Positions 16,792 through 24,609 are shown, counted from the first letter of the stretch. The stretch: 64,000 nt of DNA from Phycicoccus sonneratiae (GCF_016887965.1 NZ_JAFDVD010000006.1:88205-152204), one strand, 5' to 3'. Notes: generated from the letters alone by a model not told the origin. A program made the numbers and translations.

Positions 16792-18342
16792 ATGGAGCGC
16801 GTGACGACCACCTCCGACACGTACCTGACCCGGATCGGCACCCTCATCCGGGACGCCCGCCGGCACCAGGGCCTGACGCAGAACGAGCTCGCCGACCTCC
16901 TCGGCACGAGCCAGAGCGCCGTGGCCCGCATCGAGCAGGGCAAGCAGAACCTCTCGCTCGAGATGCTGGCCCGCGTCGGCGAGAAGCTCGACAGCGAGTT
17001 CGTCTCGCTCGGCCACTCCGGCCCCCAGCACCTGCGGATCGTCGGCGGCAAGAAGCTGTCCGGCTCGATTCCGGTCAAGACGAGCAAGAACGCCGCCGTC
17101 GCCCTCCTCTGCGCCAGCCTGCTCAACCGCGGCCGCACGACGCTGCGCAACCTCGCGCGCATCGAGGAGGTCAACCGGATCATCGAGGTGCTCACCTCGA
17201 TCGGGGTCCGGGTGCGCTGGCTCCCCGACAGCAACGACCTCGAGATCGTGCCGCCGACGCGCCTCGACCTCGCCGGCATCGACGTCGAGGCCGCGCGCCG
17301 CACGCGAACCGTCATCATGTTCCTCGGCCCGCTGCTCGCCGAGTACGACGCCTTCCAGCTGCCCTACGCCGGCGGCTGCGACCTCGGTACCCGCACCGTC
17401 GAGCCGCACCTGTCGGCGCTGCGCCACTTCGGCCTCGACGTCCAGGCCACCCACGGCTTCTACGAGGCCGAGGTCGACCGCGCCCGCCACCCGAAGCGCG
17501 CCATCGTGCTCACCGAGCGCGGCGACACCGTCACCGAGAACGTCCTCATGGCCGCCGCCCGCTACGAGGGCACGACGACCATCCGCAACGCCTCCCCGAA
17601 CTACATGGTCCAGGACCTGTGCTTCTTCCTCCAGGGCCTCGGGGTGCAGATCGAGGGCATCGGCACGACGACGCTCGTCGTCACCGGGGTCGGCCGGGTC
17701 GACATGGACATCGAGTACTCCCCCTCCGAGGACCCGATCGAGGCGATGAGCCTCATCGCGGCCGCGGTCGTCACCGAGTCGACCATCACCATCGAGCGGG
17801 TCCCGATCGAGTTCCTCGAGATCGAGCTGGCCACCCTCGAGGAGATGGGGCTGCAGTTCGACACCACCGAGGAGTACCTCGCGCAGAACGGCCACACCCG
17901 GCTCGTCGACCTGACCATCCACCCCGGGCCGCTCACCGCGCCCGTCGACAAGATCGCGCCGATGCCCTTCCCCGGGCTCAACATCGACAACCTGCCGTTC
18001 TTCGCGCTCATCGCGGCCTGCGCCGAGGGCACGACGATGATCCACGACTGGGTCTATGAGAACCGCGCGATCTACCTCACCGAACTGACGAAGATCGGCG
18101 GGCAGGTCCAGCTCCTCGACCCGCACCGCGTGATGATCACCGGCCCGACGCCGAAGTGGCGTGCGGCCGAGGTGATGTGCCCGCCGGCGCTGCGCCCGGG
18201 TGTCGTCGTGCTCCTCGCGATGCTCGCCGCGCCGGGCACGTCGGTGCTGCGCAACGTCTACGTCATCAACCGCGGCTACGAGGACCTCGCCGAGCGGCTC
18301 AACGCCCTCGGCGCGACGATCGAGACCTTCCGCGACATCTGA
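16792..18342 (+). CDS. XRE-type HTH domain fused to a MurA-like enolpyruvyl transferase
   Basis: About 516 aa. Residues ~12-70 are an XRE helix-turn-helix (IRDARRHQGLTQNELADLLGTSQSAVARIEQGKQNLS). The remaining ~440 are an EPSP-synthase fold closest to UDP-GlcNAc 1-carboxyvinyltransferase. MurA active-site elements survive: KNAA near the domain start, the cysteine in PYAGGCDLG, the aspartate in FPGLNIDN and LRPG near the end, but the surrounding motifs diverge from housekeeping MurA. It may be a peptidoglycan-precursor enzyme that also binds DNA, or a regulator sensing UDP-GlcNAc or PEP. ATG 16792 used; GTG 16801 is possible. Confidence 0.9.
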   Translation: MERVTTTSDTYLTRIGTLIRDARRHQGLTQNELADLLGTSQSAVARIEQGKQNLSLEMLARVGEKLDSEFVSLGHSGPQHLRIVGGKKLSGSIPVKTSKNAAVALLCASLLNRGRTTLRNLARIEEVNRIIEVLTSIGVRVRWLPDSNDLEIVPPTRLDLAGIDVEAARRTRTVIMFLGPLLAEYDAFQLPYAGGCDLGTRTVEPHLSALRHFGLDVQATHGFYEAEVDRARHPKRAIVLTERGDTVTENVLMAAARYEGTTTIRNASPNYMVQDLCFFLQGLGVQIEGIGTTTLVVTGVGRVDMDIEYSPSEDPIEAMSLIAAAVVTESTITIERVPIEFLEIELATLEEMGLQFDTTEEYLAQNGHTRLVDLTIHPGPLTAPVDKIAPMPFPGLNIDNLPFFALIAACAEGTTMIHDWVYENRAIYLTELTKIGGQVQLLDPHRVMITGPTPKWRAAEVMCPPALRPGVVVLLAMLAAPGTSVLRNVYVINRGYEDLAERLNALGATIETFRDI

Positions 18343-18343
18343 C

Positions 18344-18685
18344 GTGGGCGAGGTCGGGCGGCCGCTCGTCGGCCAGGTCGTGACGGTGTTCCGGAACCGG
18401 CTGCGGGCCGAGGCCGAGGATGCCTACCGGTCCGAGCTGGAGGTGGTCGCCGACCTCGCCCGCTCGATGCCCGGCTTCGTCGAGACCAAGACCTTCGTGG
18501 CCGAGGACGGCGAGCGGGCGACCATCGTCACGTTCGCCGATGCGGAGTCGCACCGCGGGTGGCGCGACCACCCGCGGCACCGTGAGGCGCAGCGGCACGG
18601 CATCAGCGACTACTACGCCGAGTACTCGATCGCCGTCGGCGAGACGTCGTACGCGTCGGCCTTCACCCGCCCCGACGACGCCTGA
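18344..18685 (+). CDS. Antibiotic biosynthesis monooxygenase (ABM) domain protein
   Basis: About 113 aa ferredoxin-like dimeric alpha/beta-barrel protein: VVTVFRNRLRAEAEDAYRSELEVVADLARSMPGF is the ABM lead, then ETKTFVAEDGERATIVTFADAESHRGWRDHPRHREAQRHG. Such small proteins act as cofactor-free monooxygenases or heme-degrading enzymes; the activity here is unknown. GTG 18344 is one base after the HTH-MurA stop, so it is in that operon. Confidence 0.85.
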   Translation: MGEVGRPLVGQVVTVFRNRLRAEAEDAYRSELEVVADLARSMPGFVETKTFVAEDGERATIVTFADAESHRGWRDHPRHREAQRHGISDYYAEYSIAVGETSYASAFTRPDDA

Positions 18686-18707
18686 GCCCTGCGCCCCGGG
18701 CGCACCG

Positions 18708-18775
18708 ACAGGCAGAGGCCTCACCGTCCCCTGCGGCGCCGCACAGCGCCGCCCCCACCCCCGCGCTCTGCCTGT
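18708..18775 (+). terminator. Long-range stem downstream of the ABM gene
   Basis: ACAGGCAGAG (18708-18717) pairs perfectly with CTCTGCCTGT (18766-18775). The ~48-nt loop contains further GC-rich self-complementary sequence (GCGGCGCCGC). It lies between the ABM stop and the next promoter and probably ends that transcript. A structured small RNA cannot be excluded. Confidence 0.45.
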
Positions 18776-18791
18776 TACTGCGCACGGACCG

Positions 18792-18821
18792 TGGACAGGT
18801 GACGGGCCGCTGCCGCACAAT
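18792..18821 (+). promoter_or_regulatory. Promoter of the 81-aa conserved gene (leaderless)
   Basis: TGGACA (18792-18797) and CACAAT (18816-18821) are 18 bp apart, and the -10 ends 6 nt before the ATG at 18828. No Shine-Dalgarno sequence is present, so the mRNA likely starts at or next to the start codon. Confidence 0.45.
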
Positions 18822-18827
18822 CGGTGG

Positions 18828-19073
18828 ATGGAGCGCGCGCCCGGACCGGCTCGCACCGGGGTCGTCCCCGACACCCGCGGCGAGGGCCGCGCGCTGCGCG
18901 CCACCTGGCACCACGAGGCCGGGGTGGTCGTCCTCTCGGTCTGGCGGGACAACGTCTGCGTCTCGACCGTGCGGCTCGACCCGGATGACGTCCCCGCCCT
19001 CGTCGAGGTGCTCGTGAGCGGCCTGGCCGACGGCTACGACGTCACCCGCCACCCCCGCACCGCCGCCGGCTGA
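18828..19073 (+). CDS. Conserved 81-aa protein of unknown function
   Basis: Small soluble protein. Its core LRATWHHEAGVVVLSVWRDNVCVSTVRLDPDDVPALVEVLVSGLA reads as a compact beta-rich fold with a closing helix, a layout I recognise from short actinobacterial conserved hypotheticals without an assigned role. One cysteine, no membrane segment, no catalytic motif. It has its own promoter and convergently meets the TetR gene 10 bp later. Confidence 0.7.
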   Translation: MERAPGPARTGVVPDTRGEGRALRATWHHEAGVVVLSVWRDNVCVSTVRLDPDDVPALVEVLVSGLADGYDVTRHPRTAAG

Positions 19074-19082
19074 CGCCGCCGC

Positions 19083-19715
19083 TCAGTCCGCGCGCAGGAG
19101 CAGCGGCAGGGCGCCTCGGACCGCGGCGCGCAACTCGTCGAGGGCGTCGCGCTCCCCCGCCAGGTGCCGCAGCAGGCACCGCTCGAAGACGCCGTCGAGC
19201 ATCGCGTAGGCGACGCCGGGCGTGACGACGAGCGGGCGGCCGGCCAGCTCGGCGTACCGCGAGACGACCCGCCAGACCATGTCCTGGAGGCTCGCGTCGA
19301 TGGCGACGACGTCGGGGCGAAGGGCCTCCTCGAACATGCTCGTCGTGCGCAGGTCGTACCAGAGACGGTGCATCGGCGCCTCGTCGACGATCGTCTCGAC
19401 CAGCTTGTCCGAGAACGCGATCAGCAACTCCGGCGCGGTGCGAGACTCCGCGACGACGCCGTCGTACCGGTGCACGCAGCGGGCCTTGTAGTACCGGACG
19501 CAGTAGGTGATGAGCTCGGTCTTGTCGCGGAAGTAGTAGTGGACGACCCCGTGGCTGAACTCGGAGTTGGCGGCGATCTCTCGCAGCGACGTGCGCGCGT
19601 ACCCGAGCTCGCCGAGGGTGGTCAGCGCGGACTCGGCGAGCGCGTCGCGGCGGGCCTCGCGGGTCCGTTCGTCGCGGGCGGCGCGCGGCGGGGCATCCTG
19701 CCGGGTGGGGGTCAC
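19083..19715 (-). CDS. TetR-family regulator
   Basis: About 210 aa. The N-terminal DNA-binding domain is typical: REARRDALAESALTTLGELGYARTSLREIAANSEFSHGVVHYYFRDKTELITYC. The C-terminal ligand domain is unclassified. GTG 19715 follows an intergenic region shared with the divergent SDR gene, which contains a 13-bp-arm palindrome. The regulator most likely represses itself and the SDR/acyl-CoA ligase operon until an acyl-CoA or lipid-like ligand binds; that ligand class is inferred from the operon. Confidence 0.9.
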   Translation of the reverse strand: MTPTRQDAPPRAARDERTREARRDALAESALTTLGELGYARTSLREIAANSEFSHGVVHYYFRDKTELITYCVRYYKARCVHRYDGVVAESRTAPELLIAFSDKLVETIVDEAPMHRLWYDLRTTSMFEEALRPDVVAIDASLQDMVWRVVSRYAELAGRPLVVTPGVAYAMLDGVFERCLLRHLAGERDALDELRAAVRGALPLLLRAD

Positions 19716-19740
19716 GCGGCCATCGTAGGGCCGGAACCGG

Positions 19741-19770
19741 CCAGAGTCTTGACGAGTGTCAAGACTCTGG
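19741..19770. promoter_or_regulatory. Large palindromic operator between tetR and the SDR operon
   Basis: CCAGAGTCTTGAC (19741-19753) and GTCAAGACTCTGG (19758-19770) are perfect 13-bp arms with a GAGT centre. The symmetric TTGAC segments could also serve as divergent -35 boxes, so a TetR dimer bound here would block both promoters. Confidence 0.75.
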
Positions 19771-19819
19771 TGGAGGCTGCGGTCATCCACCCGGGAGCCC
19801 AGGCAAAGGAGCCGAGCCC

Positions 19820-20611
19820 ATGACGTCGTACGACCTGTCCGGACGCACCGCTCTCGTCACGGGAGGAGCCCAAGGGCTCGGGGAGGGAATGGCGCAGGCG
19901 CTGGCCGCCGCGGGCGCGCGGGTGATGATCGGCGACGTCCAGGAGTCCGGCGAGCAGACCGCCGCCTCCCTCGGCGACGGCCACGGCTTCGTCCACCTCG
20001 ACGTCACCGACGAGTCCTCGTGGGAGGCCGCGGTCGCCGCCACCGTCGAGCGGCTCGGCGGGTTCGACATCCTCGTCAACAACGCCGGCATCGAGATCAC
20101 CAGCCTCATCACCGAGGTCCAGGCCGACGACGTGCGCAAGATGCTCGAGGTCAACGTGCTCGGCACGACGCTCGGCCTCAAGCACGGCCTGCGGGCGATG
20201 CGCCCCGGCGGCGCGGCCGGCAAGGGCGGGGCCATCACGAGCATCGCCTCGGTCGCGGCCACCATCGCCTTCCCCGGCATCGCTGTGTACTCCGCCACCA
20301 AGTCGGCCGTCGACCGGCTCACCCGGGTCGCGGCCACCGAGTCCGGCAAGCTCGGCTACGGCGTGCGCGTCAACTGCGTCTACCCCGGGCTCGTCCCGAC
20401 CGCGATGGGCGCGGGCCTGGCCAACGACGTCGCCGAGATCGGCCTCTTCCCCTCGCCGGAGGCCGCTGTCGGTGCCGTCATCGAGCTGACGCCGTCGGGG
20501 CGGCTCGGCCAGGTCGACGACATGGCCGACGCCGTCGTCTTCCTCTCCTCGGACGCCGCCAAGTTCATCACCGGCATCGGCCTCCCGGTCGACGGCGGCA
20601 TGGGCATGTGA
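19820..20611 (+). CDS. SDR family oxidoreductase
   Basis: About 263 aa classical short-chain dehydrogenase. Cofactor motif TGGAQGLG near residue 15, NNAG in the central strand, catalytic Ser in TSIASVAA and YxxxK as YSATK; the C-terminus GIGLPVDGGMGM is typical. An acidic residue after the second strand (GDVQESG) suggests NAD(H) preference. It probably oxidises or reduces a hydroxy or keto lipid or terpenoid-like substrate handled with the following acyl-CoA ligase. Confidence 0.92.
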   Translation: MTSYDLSGRTALVTGGAQGLGEGMAQALAAAGARVMIGDVQESGEQTAASLGDGHGFVHLDVTDESSWEAAVAATVERLGGFDILVNNAGIEITSLITEVQADDVRKMLEVNVLGTTLGLKHGLRAMRPGGAAGKGGAITSIASVAATIAFPGIAVYSATKSAVDRLTRVAATESGKLGYGVRVNCVYPGLVPTAMGAGLANDVAEIGLFPSPEAAVGAVIELTPSGRLGQVDDMADAVVFLSSDAAKFITGIGLPVDGGMGM

Positions 20612-20626
20612 GCCGGGCCTCCTGAC

Positions 20627-22174
20627 GTGGGGATGCGTCTCGTCGACTACCTCGACAAGGGAGCCTCACTGGGGCCGGATGAGCCGTGCCTGACCACCGA
20701 CGGGTCGTCGATGACCTACGAGCAGGTGCGCGAGCTGTCGTCCCGGGTGGCCGCGGCGCTGGCCGCCCGGGGCATCGAGCCGGGCGAGAAGGTGGCGATC
20801 ATCTCGGCCAACGACCCGGTCGCCTTCACGTGCGTGTTCGGCATCAGCCGGGCCGGGGCCGTGTGGTGCCCGGTCAACCCGCGCAACGTGGCCGCCGAGA
20901 ACCGCGAGCTGCTCGAGCTCTTCGACGTCACGCTCGTGCTCTTCCAGTCCGGGTTCGCCGGGCTCGTCGAGCAGATCCGCGGCGACCTGCCGCTCGTGCG
21001 CACGTGGGTGTGCCTCGACGCCGAGGTCGACGGCGCGCTGGGCTTCGAGGAGTTCCTCGCCCCCGCTGAAGAGGACGTCATCGACCGCCACCCCGTCGAC
21101 GACGTCGCGATGATCGTCGGCACCGGCGGCACGACCGGCCGGCCCAAGGGCGTCGTCCTCACCGGCGCCAACCTCGAGACGATGACCGCGCTCACGTTGA
21201 TGAGCTACCCGTTCCCGGAGGATGGCCGGCCGGTCTACCTCGCCCTGGCGCCGCTCACCCACGCCGCGGGGGTGCTCTGCTTCCCGATGATGAGCCTCGG
21301 CGGCGAGGTCATCGTGATGCGTGCGCCGGACATCGGGCGGTTCGTCGCGTTGATCGAGGAGCACCGGGTCACGCACACGTTCCTGCCGCCGACGGTCATC
21401 TACGGTGTGCTCGGGCATCCCGCGCTCGACACGACGGATCTCTCCTCGCTGCAGTGCTTCTGGTACGGCGCGGCCCCGATGTCGGTGTCCCAGCTCGAGG
21501 AGGCGCTGACCCGGATCGGCCCGGTGATGGCACAGCTCTTCGGGCAGACCGAGGCGCCGATGATGATCTCGACGATGTCGCCGGCCCAGCACTTCACCGC
21601 CTCCGGCGAGGTGGCGCGGCAGCGGCTGGCATCGGCTGGGCGCCCGACGCCGCTCGTCACCGTCGGGATCATGGACCTCGACGGTCGGCTGCTGCCGCCG
21701 GGCGAGCGGGGCGAGATCGTCGTGCGCGGGTCGCTCGTCACGCCGGGCTACTACCGCAACCCGGAGGCGACGGCGGAGGCCTCGCTGCACGGCTGGCACC
21801 ACACCGGCGACATCGGCTACCTCGACGAGGTGGGGTACCTCTTCATCGTCGACCGGGCCAAGGACATGATCATCAGCGGCGGCTTCAACGTGTACTCCAC
21901 CGAGGTCGAGCAGGCCCTGCTCGCCCACCCGGACGTCCAGGACTGCGCCGTCGTCGGCCTGCCGGACGAGAAGTGGGGCGAGCGGGTGGTGGCGGTGGTC
22001 CAGCCGGTGGCGGGCCGCTCCCTTACCCCTGAGGAGGTCGCGGCCTTCGTCAAGGAGCGGATCGGGTCGGTCAAGGCGCCCAAGCAGGTCGAGGTCTGGC
22101 CGGACCTCCCTCGCTCGACCGTCGGCAAGGTCCTCAAGAAGGACATCAAGGACACCCTGCGCACGGCCAGATGA
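20627..22174 (+). CDS. AMP-binding acyl-CoA ligase
   Basis: About 515 aa ANL-superfamily enzyme activating a carboxylic acid through an acyl-AMP. Visible: P-loop GTGGTTGRPKGVVLTG, LAPLTHAAG, QLFGQTEAPM, HTGDIGYLDEVGYLFIVDRAKDMIISGGFNVYSTEVE, and the C-terminal lysine in STVGKVLKKDI. The acid is not predictable; aromatic or medium-chain acids are typical. Start GTG 20627 or ATG 20633. It sits 15 bp after the SDR gene in the TetR-controlled unit. Confidence 0.92.
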   Translation: MGMRLVDYLDKGASLGPDEPCLTTDGSSMTYEQVRELSSRVAAALAARGIEPGEKVAIISANDPVAFTCVFGISRAGAVWCPVNPRNVAAENRELLELFDVTLVLFQSGFAGLVEQIRGDLPLVRTWVCLDAEVDGALGFEEFLAPAEEDVIDRHPVDDVAMIVGTGGTTGRPKGVVLTGANLETMTALTLMSYPFPEDGRPVYLALAPLTHAAGVLCFPMMSLGGEVIVMRAPDIGRFVALIEEHRVTHTFLPPTVIYGVLGHPALDTTDLSSLQCFWYGAAPMSVSQLEEALTRIGPVMAQLFGQTEAPMMISTMSPAQHFTASGEVARQRLASAGRPTPLVTVGIMDLDGRLLPPGERGEIVVRGSLVTPGYYRNPEATAEASLHGWHHTGDIGYLDEVGYLFIVDRAKDMIISGGFNVYSTEVEQALLAHPDVQDCAVVGLPDEKWGERVVAVVQPVAGRSLTPEEVAAFVKERIGSVKAPKQVEVWPDLPRSTVGKVLKKDIKDTLRTAR

Positions 22175-22193
22175 ACGCCAAGATCGGCTCTCG

Positions 22194-22532
22194 TCACAGG
22201 TCCAGGAGGAGCGCGAGGGTCTCGCGGACCTCGCGGAGCGCGACCGGGCCGACGTTGCCGGTGCGGTGCTTGATCCGCGTGGTGGCCACGGACCGCACGT
22301 GCTGGCACTGGGCCGAGGAGCGCGCCGAGAGGCGGTTGACGTCGTCGGGCTCGATGACCACTTCTGCGCCGCTGGAGCGGATGGTTCGGGTCAGGGGCAC
22401 TACCTGCACGACGTTGGGCCCGCCCGCCAGCACTCGTGCGGCAGTGATTACTACCGCGGGGCGACGCAGCCCCGCCTCGCTGCCGGCCGGGGTGCCGAGG
22501 TCGAGCTCGACAACGTCACCCGGCGTCAGCAT
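22194..22532 (-). CDS. mazF: MazF/PemK-family endoribonuclease toxin
   Basis: About 112 aa. PGDVVELDLGTPAGSEAGLRRPAVVITA is the MazF opening, VVQVVPLTRTIRSSGAEVVIEPD the central strands, and SVATTRIKHRTGNVG contains the family's catalytic threonine region. It would cleave mRNA when released from its antitoxin. The start overlaps the upstream antitoxin gene by 17 nt, typical of antitoxin-first coupling. It marks the left edge of the accessory island. Confidence 0.9.
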   Translation of the reverse strand: MLTPGDVVELDLGTPAGSEAGLRRPAVVITAARVLAGGPNVVQVVPLTRTIRSSGAEVVIEPDDVNRLSARSSAQCQHVRSVATTRIKHRTGNVGPVALREVRETLALLLDL

Positions 22533-22713
22533 CGAGCCAGGCCGTCTCTTCGTCGGTGAGCTCCTCGCTCAGGTCCTGACCCAGGGCATCTTGGCGCAGC
22601 GCTCGCAGCGCGCTGCTCACCGTCTCGTCGATCGTCTCGTGGCGCTCGGCCGCCAGCCGAGTGACCCGGGCATGAGTTTCCCGGCTGATGCGGATCGTCG
22701 TCGTTTCGGCCAT
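22516..22713 (-). CDS. mazE: MazE-like ribbon-helix-helix antitoxin
   Basis: About 65 aa. The N-terminal TTTIRISRETHARVTRLAAERHETIDETVSSALRAL is a ribbon-helix-helix DNA-binding motif. The acidic C-terminus (LSEELTDEETAWLDADAG) is the toxin-binding tail. First gene of the toxin-antitoxin operon, ATG 22713, with an inverted repeat just upstream for autoregulation. Confidence 0.88.
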   Translation of the reverse strand: MAETTTIRISRETHARVTRLAAERHETIDETVSSALRALRQDALGQDLSEELTDEETAWLDADAG

Positions 22714-22732
22714 ACCACCACGGTACGTCCCG

Positions 22733-22750
22733 GTAGACGATTCCGTCTAC
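22733..22750. promoter_or_regulatory. Inverted repeat upstream of mazE
   Basis: GTAGACG (22733-22739), ATTC, CGTCTAC (22744-22750), starting 20 bp before the antitoxin ATG. A TACCGT -10-like hexamer lies between it and the ATG. Binding by the MazE-MazF complex at this site would give conditional autorepression. Confidence 0.55.
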
Positions 22751-22906
22751 AAGGTCGCCAACACCGGTCGTTCCGCTGCGCGAACGGTGAGCAGGCCCCT
22801 CTCACGGCGCTATGACTCACGTGGTTCAGCCCAGTGGCACGCGCTACCGCCAGCGCTTTGGCCGGTCCCCGTCAAGAGCCCACCTGGTTGTGCGGACTGC
22901 CGCTGG

Positions 22907-23089
22907 TCACTCTTGCCGGCGATAGACCCTGAGGAGCACGAAGCACCACAGTCCCAGCCAGGCCAATGCGCCGGTTAGCCACCATCCCCAGCCGCTGCCG
23001 CCGTCCACCGCGGTCCCTACCGCGAACAGGAAGGGAACCACGAACACGATGGCGAGCAGCCGGAGTCTGACGAACTCGCCGTAGCGCAC
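22907..23089 (-). CDS. Small two-helix membrane protein
   Basis: 60 aa. LLAIVFVVPFLFAVGTAV and WGWWLTGALAWLGLWCFVLL form two transmembrane helices joined by a short glycine-rich turn, with a basic C-terminus (RVYRRQE). GTG 23089 is preceded by AGAGGA at 7-nt spacing, which supports a real gene. Family not recognised. It lies in the low-GC island between MazEF and a nuclease-like gene. Confidence 0.6.
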   Translation of the reverse strand: MRYGEFVRLRLLAIVFVVPFLFAVGTAVDGGSGWGWWLTGALAWLGLWCFVLLRVYRRQE

Positions 23090-23204
23090 GACCCGATCCT
23101 CTCAGCTGTGACGCTTCCCGGTGCTGTCGCCGTCTCGCGGCGAAACGACGCAAGTGTGCCCGGGTCCGCTCGCGCTCGGGCTTCGTACGCGGGTCGCTTG
23201 AGCG

Positions 23205-24146
23205 TCAGTGGGGAAGGCGCAATCTGTAAGTGCCTCGATCTACGCGGTCGAGGTCGTCGTATGCCGCGATGTTGGGGCCATGAACCTGCGCGCACATGTG
23301 GCTGGTCATCATGGTCCGCACCGTCGAGTCGGAATAGCGCGCTCCGCGACGCCGCATCTCGTGGACGACGTCTTGGACGGCAACTTCATGCAGGCCCGAT
23401 CGAGCGATAAGCGAATTGATCGCCGCCAAGATCTCAGAGCGGGCTGTCGCCTTTCCAGAGCGTGTTCGACTGATCTGAAGGCCGGCTTCCGGGGCAGCGC
23501 GTTCAACACTCATGAGTCGTGCTCCCACCACTTCAGAGCCTGGCGCATCGACTTGGTAGGCGAAAAGTGCGAGATCGAGGTCCACCGGCTCGGCGACCAC
23601 GCATGTCGCCTGCACTGGCAGTAGCCACTGCAGCGGCCCGATCGCGTCGCGCGCGGTCTTGGGCAGAGACTCCAACTCACCTCGGTTCAGCACCACCGCT
23701 CCGCCAGGACTCTCAGTCCACCAAGCCGCGTCACGACGAGCGAGGTACCGCCTCAGGCTGGGCTCCAAGACCAACACCACCCACCGGTCTGCAGCCGGGA
23801 CAAGTGCCACGCGAAGGAAGTCTCTGAGCAGTTCGCCAAGGGTCATGGTGTCGGGCGAAACGCTTGTTCGGGAGCCACGGGGGTACTTCATCTCCACGAT
23901 GGTCCGCCCAGCCACGTCAGTCACGACGAGATCGACCTTGCCGCCCTTGAGCACCGGATCGACGACCTCGATGCGCAGGTTCGCTGGAGGGATCCCGGCA
24001 GATTGAAGGCTCAGCACCGTGCACATGCGAACTGCATCCTCCGTGAGGAGGTGTCCACGGCCCGATGTTCGATGCTGGCGGAGCTGGCGAGCGACGTCGA
24101 CCCATATGCCCGCCCAATCAAGCGAAGGCATAGGACGTTCACTCAC
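23205..24146 (-). CDS. PD-(D/E)XK-like protein with C-terminal winged helix
   Basis: About 313 aa. The N-terminal third holds a nuclease-like core: KVDLVVTD then RTIVEMKYP, i.e. D-x(n)-ExK, and a helix with TMTLGELLRDF. The last ~75 residues (EILAAINSLIARSGLHEVAVQDVVHEMRRRGARYSDSTVRTMM, then YDDLDRVDRGTYRL) resemble a winged-helix DNA-binding module seen fused to restriction enzymes. No methylase is adjacent. A solitary restriction or repair nuclease is the best guess. Start GTG 24146; ATG 24131 also possible. Confidence 0.6.
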   Translation of the reverse strand: MSERPMPSLDWAGIWVDVARQLRQHRTSGRGHLLTEDAVRMCTVLSLQSAGIPPANLRIEVVDPVLKGGKVDLVVTDVAGRTIVEMKYPRGSRTSVSPDTMTLGELLRDFLRVALVPAADRWVVLVLEPSLRRYLARRDAAWWTESPGGAVVLNRGELESLPKTARDAIGPLQWLLPVQATCVVAEPVDLDLALFAYQVDAPGSEVVGARLMSVERAAPEAGLQISRTRSGKATARSEILAAINSLIARSGLHEVAVQDVVHEMRRRGARYSDSTVRTMMTSHMCAQVHGPNIAAYDDLDRVDRGTYRLRLPH

Positions 24147-24489
24147 GCAACGCTGCCTATCCCCAGGAACCGAGGTCTGTCAATGGTCGGTTCTCGCCGG
24201 ATCCCAGGGTCGCTCTCGTTGGAAGCACGAGTCGGTCTCCCAAAGTGACCGACCTTCACGCCGCTGCTGAGAGGCGAAGGTGGTCGGTTCGCGACAGGCG
24301 GCGGTGTGACGCGATCCAGATCCCGCGCCTCGGGGCCTGCGGCGTGGGGGAACCGCGCAAACAGTGCTTCGAGCCTCGCGGGTTAGCTGAGTCGACGCGA
24401 CAGTGACTGAAGTCGCCCAAGAAGGCGATGGCGACGGCTAGGCTCCGGTTGCGTTCGATATTGGTGGAGTTGCCGGTTGGAGGAGCGAC
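24147..24489. other. Intergenic region without a supported gene
   Basis: About 340 bp between a nuclease-like gene and a zinc-ribbon ORF. It contains an imperfect GC-rich hairpin (CCGACCTTC near 24250 against GAAGGTGGTCGG near 24280) that could terminate or separate transcripts. I see no coding frame with island-like codon use and no tRNA. Confidence 0.4.
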
Positions 24490-24609
24490 ATGGGCCAGGG
24501 CGATGCGGAGAAGGGCGCGAACTTCAAGTGCAGGGTCTGCGGGGCATGGCACGGCGGTTACCCCAAAAAGGATGTCTGCCGGGACTGCGACGGCAAGGGT
24601 CTCGGCTGA
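24490..24609 (+). CDS. 39-aa zinc-ribbon miniprotein
   Basis: A short ORF with a well-placed Shine-Dalgarno sequence (GGAGG ending 7 nt before ATG 24490). The product has two CxxC pairs, CRVC and CRDC, separated by GAWHGGYPKKDV, and ends CDGKGLG: a minimal zinc-ribbon knuckle. Lysine- and glycine-rich, no membrane segment. It could bind nucleic acid or a protein partner. Isolated between two oppositely oriented island genes. Confidence 0.5.
   Translation: MGQGDAEKGANFKCRVCGAWHGGYPKKDVCRDCDGKGLG

Noticed and set aside
24241..24290. Hairpin between the nuclease-like gene and the zinc-ribbon ORF as a fourth double-hairpin element
   Set aside because: It lacks the TATCGGGT palindrome and the CCGC spacer, and its arms pair only with bulges.
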